A stretch of 64,000 bases of DNA from Streptomyces sp. CMB-StM0423 (GTDB lineage Bacteria; Actinomycetota; Actinomycetes; Streptomycetales; Streptomycetaceae): NCBI RefSeq assembly GCF_002847285.1, contig NZ_CP025407.1:4806501-4870500 (forward strand), read 5' to 3'. Numbering within the stretch: the stretch's first letter is position 1; the number at the start of each line of letters is the position of its first letter. The notes below the pieces were generated by a model that was not told the origin of the DNA, searched no databases, and was given only the letters and a program-made list of their open reading frames with translations. The position numbers and the translations under genes are program-made. This document shows, piece after piece, positions 41,713 to 49,807 of this stretch.

Positions 41713-42632
41713 TGGCTGTGCTCACCCGCGACAACGCGCCCCCGGACACCGGCGGCGGCAAGGGCAAGGGCAGCGGCAGAGGGCGGGGCAAGGGCCGTAC
41801 GCCCGGGGCGCCGCGGCCCGACCGGGGCCCCGCGCGGCTCACGCTGCCGACGCTGCTGGTGCTGGTCGCGTTCGTGACCGTCACGCCGTTCGCGGTGATG
41901 GTGCTCGTCGCCTTCGCCCCGCACAGCGGCAAGACCCTGCCGGGCGCGTTCGACGTCACCAAGGCGACGCCGGCGAACTTCGACGACGTCCTGGGCAGCT
42001 CCGACATCCTGCGCTGGGCGCTGAACTCGACGGTCTACTCCGTCGTCTCCGTCGTGCTGATCCTGCTCTTCGCCTCCATGGCCGGCTACGCCTTCGCCAA
42101 GAAGCGCTTCCCCGGCCGGGAGATCATGTTCTGGTCGTTCCTGGCCACCCTGATGGTGCCGTTCCAGGCCACGCTCATCCCGTACTACATCCTCATCTCC
42201 GAGATGAACGGCGTGGACACGTACTGGGGCCTGATCGTCCCGACCCTCGCCAACTCCCAGGCCGTGTTCCTGATGCGGCAGTTCATCATGCAGTTGCCGG
42301 ACGAGCTGTTCGAGGCCGCGAAGATCGACGGCGCCTCGGAGTGGCGGATCTACACCACGATCGTCATCCCGCTGATCCGGCCGATCATGGCGACGCTCGG
42401 TGTGTTCGTCTTCCTCTGGCACTGGAACGACTTCCTGTGGCCGCTGGTCATCGCCCAGTCCGGGGACATGCACACGCTGACCGTGGGCCTCGCCACGCTC
42501 GACGGCGAGAACGTGACGATCAACCAGGTGATGGCCGGGGCGACGATCACCGTCGTGCCGTGCCTGCTCGTCTTCGGACTGCTCCAGCGGTATCTGACGG
42601 ACAGCATCGCGACGACGGGGCTGAAGTCGTGA
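41712..42632 (+). CDS. ABC sugar importer permease 2
   Basis: This 306-aa MalG-type permease starts with a 40-residue basic Gly/Lys/Arg-rich leader, then helices from LTLPTLLVLVAFVTVTPFAVMVLVAF. The EAA loop is EAAKIDGASEWRIYTTIVIPLIRP. The ATG shares one base with the stop of permease 1 (TGATG). Six membrane segments. Confidence 0.93.
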   Translation: MAVLTRDNAPPDTGGGKGKGSGRGRGKGRTPGAPRPDRGPARLTLPTLLVLVAFVTVTPFAVMVLVAFAPHSGKTLPGAFDVTKATPANFDDVLGSSDILRWALNSTVYSVVSVVLILLFASMAGYAFAKKRFPGREIMFWSFLATLMVPFQATLIPYYILISEMNGVDTYWGLIVPTLANSQAVFLMRQFIMQLPDELFEAAKIDGASEWRIYTTIVIPLIRPIMATLGVFVFLWHWNDFLWPLVIAQSGDMHTLTVGLATLDGENVTINQVMAGATITVVPCLLVFGLLQRYLTDSIATTGLKS

Positions 42633-43423
42633 GGGTCGTCGACGTCAACCGGATCCTCGGGCCCGTACCGCACGACGACGTGCCGGGCCGCGACGCCGCC
42701 GGGCTGCGCGGCGAACTGGACCGGCTGCGCATCGACGAGGCATGGGTGGTGCACTCCCACGCGGTCTACGGCGACCCGCTGACCGTGCCGCCGGTCGAGG
42801 AGGACCGGCTGCTGGCGGTGCCGGCGGTGATCCCCGGGCCGCTCGGCACGGGGGAGCTGCCGCCGGTGCCGGTGGTACGGCTCTACCCGGCCGCGCACCG
42901 CTTCTCCCTCGGCGACGACGGCAGCGACCACCACGACGACGGCGCCCGGCTGCTCCGGCTGCTCGGCGAGCGGCGCACCGTGACCCTGGTCGACTGGGAG
43001 CAGCTCGACGCCGCCGGCCGGCGCCGCCTCTCCCGCCGTCCCGGCATGCCGCCGCTCGTCCTGACCGGCACCGGCTACCGCAGCCTGCGCGAGCTGGCCG
43101 GCCTGCTGGCCCGCTGCGAGCACCTGCACGTCGACACCTCCACGCTCTGCGGCCACCGGCAGGTGGAGTGGGCCGCCGAGCGCTTCGGGGCGCACCGGGT
43201 GCTGTTCGGCACCGGCTCGCCGCTCACCGACGACGCCGGGCCGCGGTTCCAGCTCGACCACCTCGACCTGCCGGCGGCGGACGTCGCGCGGATCGCCGCG
43301 GGCAACGCGGACCGGCTGCTGCGGGAGGCGGGCGGAGCGCACGCAGCAGGGGAACGCGGATCGCGTACGGGCGGATCGCCTACGGGACGATCGCGTACCG
43401 GCGGGCGGGAGGCGGGCGGATGA
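42629..43423 (+). CDS. amidohydrolase family 2-like protein A
   Basis: This 264-aa TIM-barrel-like hydrolase is of the amidohydrolase_2 group (start VRVVDVNRILGPV, LRIDEAWVVHSHAVYGD, HLHVDTSTLCG, VLFGTGSPL, and a late GNADRLL). It lacks the canonical HxH at strand 1 (DVNR instead of D-H-H), so it may be inactive or non-canonical. The C-terminal tail is a degenerate repeat (GSRTGGSPTGRSRTGG). It begins GTGA, overlapping permease 2. It is closely linked to protein B, so the two may form a complex (inference). Confidence 0.8.
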   Translation: MRVVDVNRILGPVPHDDVPGRDAAGLRGELDRLRIDEAWVVHSHAVYGDPLTVPPVEEDRLLAVPAVIPGPLGTGELPPVPVVRLYPAAHRFSLGDDGSDHHDDGARLLRLLGERRTVTLVDWEQLDAAGRRRLSRRPGMPPLVLTGTGYRSLRELAGLLARCEHLHVDTSTLCGHRQVEWAAERFGAHRVLFGTGSPLTDDAGPRFQLDHLDLPAADVARIAAGNADRLLREAGGAHAAGERGSRTGGSPTGRSRTGGREAGG

Positions 43424-44160
43424 ACGTCATCGACGCGCACGCCCACCTCGGCCGCTGGTTCAACTTCGCGATCCCCGACGGCTCCGCCGAGAGCCTGCTC
43501 GCCGTCATGGACCGCTGCGGCGTCGCCCAGGCGTGCGTCTCCCACCTGCTGGCCGTCGGCCCCGACGCCCGCGCCGGCAACGCGCTCCTCGTCGCCGACC
43601 TGGCCCGGTACCCCGGCCGCCTCCTCGGCTACGCCGTCTACCAGCCGCACGACCCGGAAGCCGGCGCCCGGCTGCGCGACCTGCTCGACGTCCCCGGCAT
43701 GGCGGGCGTCAAGCTCCACCCCGACGTGCACGAAGCCGAGCTGGACGCGCCCGCGTACGCCGAGGCGTTCGAGATCGCGGCGGAGCGCGGCGTGCCCGTG
43801 CTCTCCCACGGCCAGTACGGCTCGCCCTGGTCCGACCCCGCCCGCTTCGCCGCGGTCGGCCCGCGCTATCCGGCGCTGCCCGTCCTCATGGGCCACGCGG
43901 GACTGTGGCCCGAGGGCTTCGCCGCGGCCGCACGCGCCGCCGCCGCGGCCCCGAACCTCGTGCTGGAGACGTGCGGTTCGCGGATGACCGCGCGGCACCT
44001 CGTCCGGCTGGTACGGGAAGTGGGCGCCGAGCGCATCGCGTTCGGCTCGGACGCCGTCTTCCTCGACCTGCGGGTCGGGCTCGGCCGCGTACGGCTGGCG
44101 GAGCTCTCCGAGGCGGACCGCGCGCAGATTCTCTACGGAACGATGAAAGGGCTCTTGTGA
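43420..44160 (+). CDS. amidohydrolase family 2 protein B
   Basis: This 246-aa metal-dependent hydrolase keeps the family motifs: DAHAHLGRW (HxH metal site), GVKLHPDVHEAEL, LSHGQYGSPW, LMGHAGLWPEGF and the strand-8 Asp in FGSDAVFLD. Such enzymes hydrolyse sugar lactones or decarboxylate. ATG 43420 overlaps the previous stop as ATGA with GGAGG-rich DNA upstream. Confidence 0.87.
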   Translation: MNVIDAHAHLGRWFNFAIPDGSAESLLAVMDRCGVAQACVSHLLAVGPDARAGNALLVADLARYPGRLLGYAVYQPHDPEAGARLRDLLDVPGMAGVKLHPDVHEAELDAPAYAEAFEIAAERGVPVLSHGQYGSPWSDPARFAAVGPRYPALPVLMGHAGLWPEGFAAAARAAAAAPNLVLETCGSRMTARHLVRLVREVGAERIAFGSDAVFLDLRVGLGRVRLAELSEADRAQILYGTMKGLL

Positions 44161-45296
44161 CGTCGTCGCCTGTACGCACCGCACCCTGGCCCGAGTGGCC
44201 GCCGCCCGCCACCGACGAGCAGCGCAAGGCGCTGCTGGCCGTGCTCGACAGCGGCAGGTGGGGCGCGACCAACGGTCCCGAGGTGGAGGAGTTCGCCGCC
44301 GCGTTCGCGACGATGACGGGCGCGCCGTACGCGGTGTGCACCGTCAACAACACCGTGGGGCTCTTCCTCGCCCTGCGCGCGGTGGGCGTCGGGCCGGGCG
44401 ACGAAGTGATCGTTCCGGCGTACACCTTCGTCGCCAGCGCCTCCGCGGTGGTACTGGCGGGCGCCGTGCCGGTGTTCGCCGACGTGGACCCCGACACGCT
44501 GCTGGTCGACCCCGAGGCGGTCGCCGCCCTCGTCGGGCCGCGGACCAGGGCCGTCATGACCGTCCACATCTCCGGGGCGATCGCCGACGCCGGCACGCCC
44601 GGGGTGCCGGTGGTCGAGGACGCCGCGCAGGCGCACGGCGCGGTGCGCGGCGGGCGGGCGGCGGGCACGCTGGGCGACGCGGGCTGCTTCAGCTTCCAGG
44701 CGAGCAAGGCCATGACGGCGGGCGAGGGCGGCGTCATCGTCACCGGCGACCGCGCGACGTACGAGCGGCTGTGGTCCCTGCACAACGTCGGGCGGAGGCT
44801 CGACGGCGGCTGGTACGAACACCCCGCGCTGGGCTGGAACCTGCGGATGACCGGCTTCCAGGCCGCCGTACTCCGGCCGCAGCTCGCCCGGCTGCCCGCC
44901 CAGATCGACCGGCGGACCCGCTCCGCCGCGGTGCTCGCGGCGGCGCTGGCTGACGTCGAGGGCCTGTCGGTACGCCCGGCGCCCCCGGACACCGAGCGGC
45001 ACACCTGGCACCTGGCGCTGCTGCGGTACGACGCGGCGGCGTTCGGGGGCCGGACGAAGGACGAGTTCATCGCCGCGATGGCGGCGGAGGGCATCCCGCT
45101 CGACGCCGGCTACCGGGCACTGTCGGTGGAGCCGTCCCTCGCCGGCTACGCCCGGCCGTGCCCGGTGGCGGAGGGGGAGGCGGAGGCGACGGTGTGGGTG
45201 CGGCAGCACCTGCTGATGGCGGACGACGACGCGATGGGGGACATCGCGCGGGCGGCGCGGAAGGTGCGGGACGCGTGCACGCGCGTGTCGGGCTGA
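44157..45296 (+). CDS. DegT/DnrJ/EryC1 PLP aminotransferase
   Basis: This 379-aa sugar/cyclitol aminotransferase has NGPEVEEFAAAFATMTGAPYAVCTVNNTVGL at the start, VIVPAYTFVASASAVVLAGAVPVFADVD, VEDAAQAHG (PLP ring) and SFQASKAMTAGEGGVIVT with the PLP-binding Lys, then the GWNLRMTGFQAAVLRPQL segment. The SFQASK...GEGG motif resembles aminocyclitol aminotransferases such as StsC. Here it ends a transport/hydrolase operon rather than an antibiotic cluster, so it may act in catabolism or transamination of an aminocyclitol or amino sugar (inference). It begins GTGA on the previous stop. Confidence 0.9.
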   Translation: MTSSPVRTAPWPEWPPPATDEQRKALLAVLDSGRWGATNGPEVEEFAAAFATMTGAPYAVCTVNNTVGLFLALRAVGVGPGDEVIVPAYTFVASASAVVLAGAVPVFADVDPDTLLVDPEAVAALVGPRTRAVMTVHISGAIADAGTPGVPVVEDAAQAHGAVRGGRAAGTLGDAGCFSFQASKAMTAGEGGVIVTGDRATYERLWSLHNVGRRLDGGWYEHPALGWNLRMTGFQAAVLRPQLARLPAQIDRRTRSAAVLAAALADVEGLSVRPAPPDTERHTWHLALLRYDAAAFGGRTKDEFIAAMAAEGIPLDAGYRALSVEPSLAGYARPCPVAEGEAEATVWVRQHLLMADDDAMGDIARAARKVRDACTRVSG

Positions 45297-45340
45297 GCGG
45301 TGTGAGCGGTGTGAGCCGCGGGCCGGCCTGACCGGAATCC

Positions 45341-45379
45341 GGCGGTGGGGACCGGCCTTGGGGGCCGGCCCCCACCGCC
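45341..45379. terminator. bidirectional terminator after the transport operon
   Basis: GGCGGTGGGG-A-CCGGCC pairs with GGCCGG-CCCCCACCGCC around a 5-nt loop, 45 nt after the aminotransferase stop and just beyond the small secreted gene on the other strand. Confidence 0.85.
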
Positions 45380-45395
45380 TTCGCCGTGCGCCGGG

Positions 45396-45553
45396 TCAGC
45401 AGACCCGGTAGGTGTAGAACTGCCGAGGTCGGCGAAGCCGCACTGGGCGGGGGCGGGCGGGGTGAACGCGGGTGTGTCGGGGGCGGTTTCGGCGTGGGCC
45501 GGTAGGGCGAGGGTCACCACGAGCAGGCACGCGGCCGTGAGGGCGCGACGCAT
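45396..45553 (-). pseudogene. tiny secreted protein, apparently frameshifted
   Basis: ATG 45553 has a good GGAGG site and a full signal peptide (MRRALTAACLLVVTLALPAHA, then ETAPDTPAF). About 20 residues later, after CGFADLG, the frame runs on into the antisense of the aminotransferase. A one-base shift near 45418 gives the natural end QFYTYRVC and a stop at 45396. The mature peptide would be about 30 residues with two Cys. Operator 4 lies 21 bp upstream. Function unknown. A sequence error is possible. Confidence 0.45.
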
Positions 45554-45573
45554 GGGACCTCCAACGGGAGTGA

Positions 45574-45593
45574 TTTACGGCCCTGACCGTAAA
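45574..45593. promoter_or_regulatory. regulon operator 4
   Basis: TTTACGG-CCCTGA-CCGTAAA, perfect 7-bp arms, 21 bp upstream of the start of the tiny secreted protein. Confidence 0.7.
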
Positions 45594-45757
45594 TGGCGGG
45601 GGAGGGGACGGCAATACGTCGGGCGGCGCGGAGCTGGGGGGTCGGTCTGGGGGCTGGGCGGGGGCCGCCGTGGCCGTCGAGGCATGCCGGCGGTCGACGC
45701 GTCCCGGCTCACCGGCTGCCGCGGCCGGTCGGGTCTCGCCCCCCGGGGGGTGGTCGG

Positions 45758-46738
45758 CTAGCCCTCCAGCCGCCGGAGTACGTCGCCGAACCCCTCGATG
45801 GCCCGGAGCGCGTCGGCCTGCGGCATGCCCGGCGGCTGGACGCGCAGGATGACGCCGTCCGCGCCCATCGTGGCGTACCGGCCGAGGCCGTCCACGCACT
45901 GCTCCGGGGAGCCGACGACGCTGCGCGCGGCGATGTCGTCCCACTCCTGCGCGTACCGGCCCGCGTCCATCGACGTGCGCTTCCAGGACCCGTACGCGTC
46001 GTACAGCCCGCGCAGCGGCTCCTCCAGCGCCTTGCGGGCCTGGAGGGAGGTGGGGGCGCAGTGGCCCTCGCGGCAGACGAGGACGTCGGCGCCGAGGGTG
46101 CCGGGGCCGCGCTCGTACGAGAGGTACTCGGCGATCTTCACGGGGAGTTCGGCGTCGGTCTCGTTGAAGGAGGTCGTCCAGCCGTCGCACATCCGCGCCG
46201 TGCGCGCAAGCGCGGCCGGCACCCGGCCGCCGTTCCAGAGGCGCGGGCGGGGGCGCTGGGCGGGGCGGGGGGAGAGGAAGGCGTCGGTGACGGAGGCGAA
46301 GCGCCCCTCGTACGTGACCGACTCCTCGGTCCACAGCCGGGTGACCAGCTCCACGCACTCCTCGAAGCGCGCGACCTTCTCGCGCGGCGGGATGCCGTAC
46401 AGCGCGAACTCCTCGGGGCGGTAGCCGAGGACGAGGCCGGCGGTGACCCGGCCGCCGGAGAGGACGTCGAGGTGGGCGAGGGTCTCGGCGAGCCACACGG
46501 GCTGGTAGACGGGGGCGATGAGGCCGGCGGTGGCGAGGCCGATGCGCTCGGTGTGCGCGGCGAGCCAGGTCAGGGAGGTCAGCGCTTCGTGGTAACCGGG
46601 ACGGTGCAGGTGGCGCTCGCCGAGCACCACCCAGTCGAAGCCCGCCTGCTCGGCGAGCCGGGCCTGCTCGACGGCGTCCGCGAGGGCGGGGCGGTCGTCC
46701 TTGCCGGTGAAGAGGTTGACGTAGAGGCCGAGTCGCAT
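45758..46738 (-). CDS. LLM class flavin-dependent oxidoreductase
   Basis: This 326-aa luciferase-like TIM barrel uses FMN or F420. It opens MRLGLYVNLFTGKDDRPALADAVEQARLAEQAGFDWVVLGERH, with VLSGGRVTAGLVLGYRPEEF and the flavin-phosphate site RVPAALARTARMCDGW, and ends GADGVILRVQPPGMP. The substrate is unknown. AGGAG precedes ATG 46738. Operator 5 lies between it and the DapA-like gene, which is transcribed away from it. Confidence 0.9.
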   Translation of the reverse strand: MRLGLYVNLFTGKDDRPALADAVEQARLAEQAGFDWVVLGERHLHRPGYHEALTSLTWLAAHTERIGLATAGLIAPVYQPVWLAETLAHLDVLSGGRVTAGLVLGYRPEEFALYGIPPREKVARFEECVELVTRLWTEESVTYEGRFASVTDAFLSPRPAQRPRPRLWNGGRVPAALARTARMCDGWTTSFNETDAELPVKIAEYLSYERGPGTLGADVLVCREGHCAPTSLQARKALEEPLRGLYDAYGSWKRTSMDAGRYAQEWDDIAARSVVGSPEQCVDGLGRYATMGADGVILRVQPPGMPQADALRAIEGFGDVLRRLEG

Positions 46739-46755
46739 GGCCGGACTCCTATCCC

Positions 46756-46775
46756 TTTACGGTCTGGGCCGTAAA
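46756..46775. promoter_or_regulatory. regulon operator 5
   Basis: TTTACGG-TCTGGG-CCGTAAA in the 53-bp divergent gap. TAGCGT (46779-46784) follows on the plus strand, 7 nt before GTG 46792, so the operator covers the spacer of a leaderless promoter. Confidence 0.72.
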
Positions 46776-46791
46776 GGTTAGCGTGTGGTCC

Positions 46792-47802
46792 GTGGTTGCC
46801 AAAGGGGTTCCGGAACACGTGGTGGACAGGGCCGACGAGTTGCTTGAGCAACTGCGCGGGACGGTGCTCCCGGCGGTGCTGACGCCGATGGACGAGCGGG
46901 GGGTGGTCGACCTCGGCGTGCTCCGTGACTACGCGGCGAGGCTCGACGCGGCGCCGGTCGGCGGGTTCGCGGTCTGGGCCCACACGGGCCGGGGCCTGTA
47001 CCTGTCGGAGGCCGACCGCGTGGCGGTGCTGCGCACGTGGCGGGAGGCGACGGACAAGCCGCTGGTCGCGGGCGCGGGGGTCCCCCGGGATGTCGCGCCG
47101 GGCGCGACGGTGGCGGAGGCGGAGGCGGCGGTCGAGGCGATGGCGGTGACGGCGGCGGGACTGGGCGCGGACGCGGTGATGGTGTACCCGCTGAGCGCGC
47201 TGGCCGGCCACGCCGATGGCCACGCGCGGGCAGTGCGGCTGCACGAGCGGGTGGCGGAGGCGAGCGGGCTGCCGGTGCTGGGGTTCTTCCTGCACGGCGA
47301 GGCCGGCGGGTACGAGTACCCGCCGGCGTTGATCCGCGACCTGCTGGCGTTGCCGGGAGCGCTGGGGGTCAAACTGGCCACGCTGGACCGGGCGATGGCC
47401 TGCCAGGACGCGATCCGCGCGGCGCAGGCCACGGACGGCCTGGTCGTCACGGGCGAGGACAGGATGTTCGGCCCGAGCCTGATGTGGGGCGCGGACACGG
47501 CACTGGTCGGCATCGCGGCGGCCCGGGCGGAGTTGACGACGGCGGTACTCGACGCGTGGCGGAGGGGGGACGCGGCGGAGTTCGTGCGGGCATCGGGCCG
47601 GCTGGACCGCTTCGCGGAGGCGGCGTTCTACGCCCCGATCGAGGGGTACGTGCAGCGGATGCACTGGGCGGCGGTGTGGGAGGGGCTGGTGCCGGAGGGG
47701 TGGGGGCACGACCCGTATGGGGTGGGGGTTGGCGTGGGGGAGCGGGAGCGGGTTATGGGGTGTTTGGAGGAGCTGGGGAGGGAGTTGGGGGCGGAGGGCT
47801 GA
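46792..47802 (+). CDS. dihydrodipicolinate synthase/N-acetylneuraminate lyase family protein
   Basis: This 336-aa class I aldolase-type barrel shows VLPAVLTPMDERGVVDLGVLRDYAARL at the N-terminus, GGFAVWAHTGRGLYLSEADRVAVLR, AVMVYPLSALAG, LPVLGFFLHGEAGGYEYPP and GALGVKLATLDR with the candidate Schiff-base Lys. In catabolic clusters such proteins split 2-keto-3-deoxy acids or dehydrate sugar acids. The GTG at 46792 is 7 nt after TAGCGT (leaderless). Confidence 0.85.
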   Translation: MVAKGVPEHVVDRADELLEQLRGTVLPAVLTPMDERGVVDLGVLRDYAARLDAAPVGGFAVWAHTGRGLYLSEADRVAVLRTWREATDKPLVAGAGVPRDVAPGATVAEAEAAVEAMAVTAAGLGADAVMVYPLSALAGHADGHARAVRLHERVAEASGLPVLGFFLHGEAGGYEYPPALIRDLLALPGALGVKLATLDRAMACQDAIRAAQATDGLVVTGEDRMFGPSLMWGADTALVGIAAARAELTTAVLDAWRRGDAAEFVRASGRLDRFAEAAFYAPIEGYVQRMHWAAVWEGLVPEGWGHDPYGVGVGVGERERVMGCLEELGRELGAEG

Positions 47803-48112
47803 GGGGGCGGGCTTGATGTGCGGTCGGACGGCGGGTGGTTTTGCCTCGGGGCCTTTGGCAGGAGGCGCGGGGTCCTGCGGGGTTCTGTTGTCTGGTCGGA
47901 CGACGGCCGCCTTGCCCCGGTCCGTCTGGGCCGGAGGCCCGGTCAGACCACGTACGCCTTCGCCCCTGGTCAATCTGTGCCACAGGCCCGGCCCCTGCCG
48001 GGGAGTCGGAGCACGGACGCCTGTGCCCTCGTCTGTCTGGGCCGCAGGAGCGGCCCTTCCGGGCCGGAGACTGGGAGGCACCTCCGCACGCCCGGGGTGC
48101 GGCCAAGGTGTC

Positions 48113-48144
48113 CCCGCATGCCCGCATGCCCGCATGCCCGCATG
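48113..48144. repeat. 8-bp tandem repeat CCCGCATG
   Basis: Four perfect copies in a row in the gene-free island. Confidence 0.85.
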
Positions 48145-48336
48145 CCCGTGCCCGCTTGCACGCCCAAGTCGTACGCGGCTGGATCTCCCTTGGCGCCCGC
48201 GCGTTCGCCTGGGGTCCGGTCTCGCTCTGGTGCCTGCGCGTAGGCCCGCGGACCTGATTTTCCCCGCGCCCGCCCGCCCGCTGGGGCCCGATCCCGCTCT
48301 CGCGCCTGCCCGGTTCGCCCCGGACTCGATATCCCT

Positions 48337-48525
48337 CGTGCCGGCCCGCTTGTCCGGGGGCCTGATCTCGCTCTCGTGCCGGCCCGCTTGTCCGGGGGCC
48401 TGATCTCGCTCTCGTGCCGGCCCGCTTGTCCGGGGGCCTGATCTCGCTCTCGTGCCGGCCCGTTCGCCCGGGGCCTGATCTCGCTCCCGTGCCGGCCCGG
48501 TTCGCCCGCGGACCCATCTCCCCTC
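48337..48525. repeat. 38-bp tandem repeat array
   Basis: Five adjacent units begin CGTGCCGGCCCG at 48337, 48375, 48413, 48451 and 48488. The first three are identical over 38 bp and the last two diverge. More degenerate relatives extend left to about 48230. There are no spacers, so it is not a CRISPR array. The minus-strand frames read as Arg/Glu-rich repeats and look non-coding. Confidence 0.9.
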
Positions 48526-48549
48526 ACGCCCACCCAAGGGTATGCGCCT
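48526..48549 (-). repeat. copy of the TACCCTTGGG element
   Basis: On the minus strand this site has TGTCA, 11 nt and TACCCTTGGGTGGGCGTG, as at 24932, 25022 and 62773. It points into the 38-bp repeat array and no gene follows it. Confidence 0.55.
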
Positions 48550-48730
48550 GCTCTGACAGCACGGGGGTAGTAGGGCGTTGAGCTGGTACGTCGTGGCCGT
48601 GTGGGGCGGGTGCGGGGGGTGCGGCGTCGGGGTGGCGGTGGTGCGTGGGGTGGGCCGGTGTGCGGGGGTGTCGGTGAGGGGAGTGGCCGTGTCGTAAAGG
48701 CTCCCCCCGGGCCACCCCGCTGTTGAGTGT

Positions 48731-48833
48731 GCGGGCCTGCGTCCGGTGTCAAGGGCGCCCCTTCCGCTTCGCTCCAGGGACGTCGCTTCGCGATGGGGCT
48801 TCGCCCCACCCCTGACACCGGACTCCGGCCCGA
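48731..48833. repeat. long inverted repeat (extragenic palindrome)
   Basis: GTCCGGTGTCA (48741-48751) and TGACACCGGAC (48813-48823) are perfect arms, extended outwards by GCGGGCC/GGCCCG. The 61-nt interior has its own TGGGGC-TTC-GCCCCA hairpin. The shape suggests a REP/MITE-like element or a stable RNA hairpin. No transposase is nearby. Confidence 0.65.
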
Positions 48834-48950
48834 AAGACCGGCGGCTATGGGTGGCCCGGAGGGAGCGGGCACCCTAACACTGCACTACGAAGGCGGAGCC
48901 CCGCCGACGGGGGCCGGGCCGCCCGGCGCCGGGCCCTCCCCGCTCGCCGA

Positions 48951-49290
48951 GATCCCGGCCGACGCGGGAAGACGGAGACGGCCGGGCCCGATCGCCCATG
49001 CCCCCGCCGGACCGGGGCCGCGCCGCCGGACGCCGGGTCTTCCCCGAGCGCCGAGGTGCCCCCCCGCGGCCGCGGACCCACGGAGCCGGGCCGCCCCCAT
49101 CCCCGATGCCCCCGCCGGACCGGGGCGGAAGCCGGCGATGGCTGCGCTCCGTCGCGGATGTGCCCCGGCGGACGGGGGCGGGCCCGCAGATCCGGGCTTT
49201 CGCCGCTCGCTGATGTTCCCGGCGGGCGTTGGCGGCTGCCGGAGGCGGGTTGGGCCTGGTCGGCGATGCCTCCGGGGGCGGGGTCCGACC
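48951..49290. repeat. about 53-bp degenerate repeat array with hairpins
   Basis: Seven units begin near 48951, 48997, 49055, 49105, 49157, 49212 and 49265 (spacing 46-58). Each carries GATGYSCCC followed by a GC-rich hairpin such as GCCCC-GGCGGAC-GGGGGC. The units are too diverged to be recent. Confidence 0.65.
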
Positions 49291-49380
49291 CGTGCCTGGG
49301 GTTGCCGTCTTCTGTCGCGTCACCTCCCGTCGGCCGGCTGTGCGAAGTTCGGTCTCAACTCGGGGGCATACCCCTCGATT

Positions 49381-49807
49381 CGGGGTGAATTGGGCGTCCG
49401 ATATCGACTTTCGCCCCTCCAGGCACGCTCCCGGGTGGCCGTTCTCCTTTCGTGAGTCTCGCCGAGACGAAAGCGCGGTAACTCGGACTCAAAATCGGGG
49501 CAAAACGCCCGTGCGGTGCGACTTTCGCCCGTCCGTGCGTACTTGCCGGGCCCTGGAGCCTCGGCTGCCTGTCCGGGCCATCCCGAACGGGCCTTGGTGG
49601 TACGAAGTCGCCGTCGCGCCCCCTGCGAATCGGTGCAAAACGGCCATCCGTGCTGATTTTTGCCCCCCCGCCGCGCGCGTGCGCGCTGTGGTTCCCGGGG
49701 CCGTCCCCGGCGCTCCCGGTGCTTGGGTGGAGGGATTCGGGGTATCCGCCGGTAACATCCCCGGTTCCGGGGCGAATCGGCCCCCCGGGGGTCTGCTTTT
49801 GCCCCCC
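49381..49807. repeat. four spaced GGGGCRAA...TTYGCCCC hairpins
   Basis: Stem-loops at 49381-49417, 49496-49530, 49631-49669 and 49767-49807 share GGGGCAAAA-like left and TTTTGCCCC-like right arms with loops of about 20 nt, 115-136 bp apart. On the minus strand one frame translates three of them as variants of AKxxxxGRFAPI; the fourth is weaker. An extra hairpin CTTTCG...CGAAAG lies at 49447-49473. Confidence 0.6.

Noticed and set aside
45146..45395. Continuation of the tiny secreted gene to 135 aa
   Set aside because: This part is antisense to the aminotransferase and has no protein character.
48337..48525. 38-bp repeats as a CRISPR array
   Set aside because: Units abut directly with no unique spacers and no cas genes nearby.
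48727..49455. A 242-codon plus-strand protein in the repeat island
   Set aside because: Its composition follows the 53-bp DNA repeats, and there is no ribosome site.
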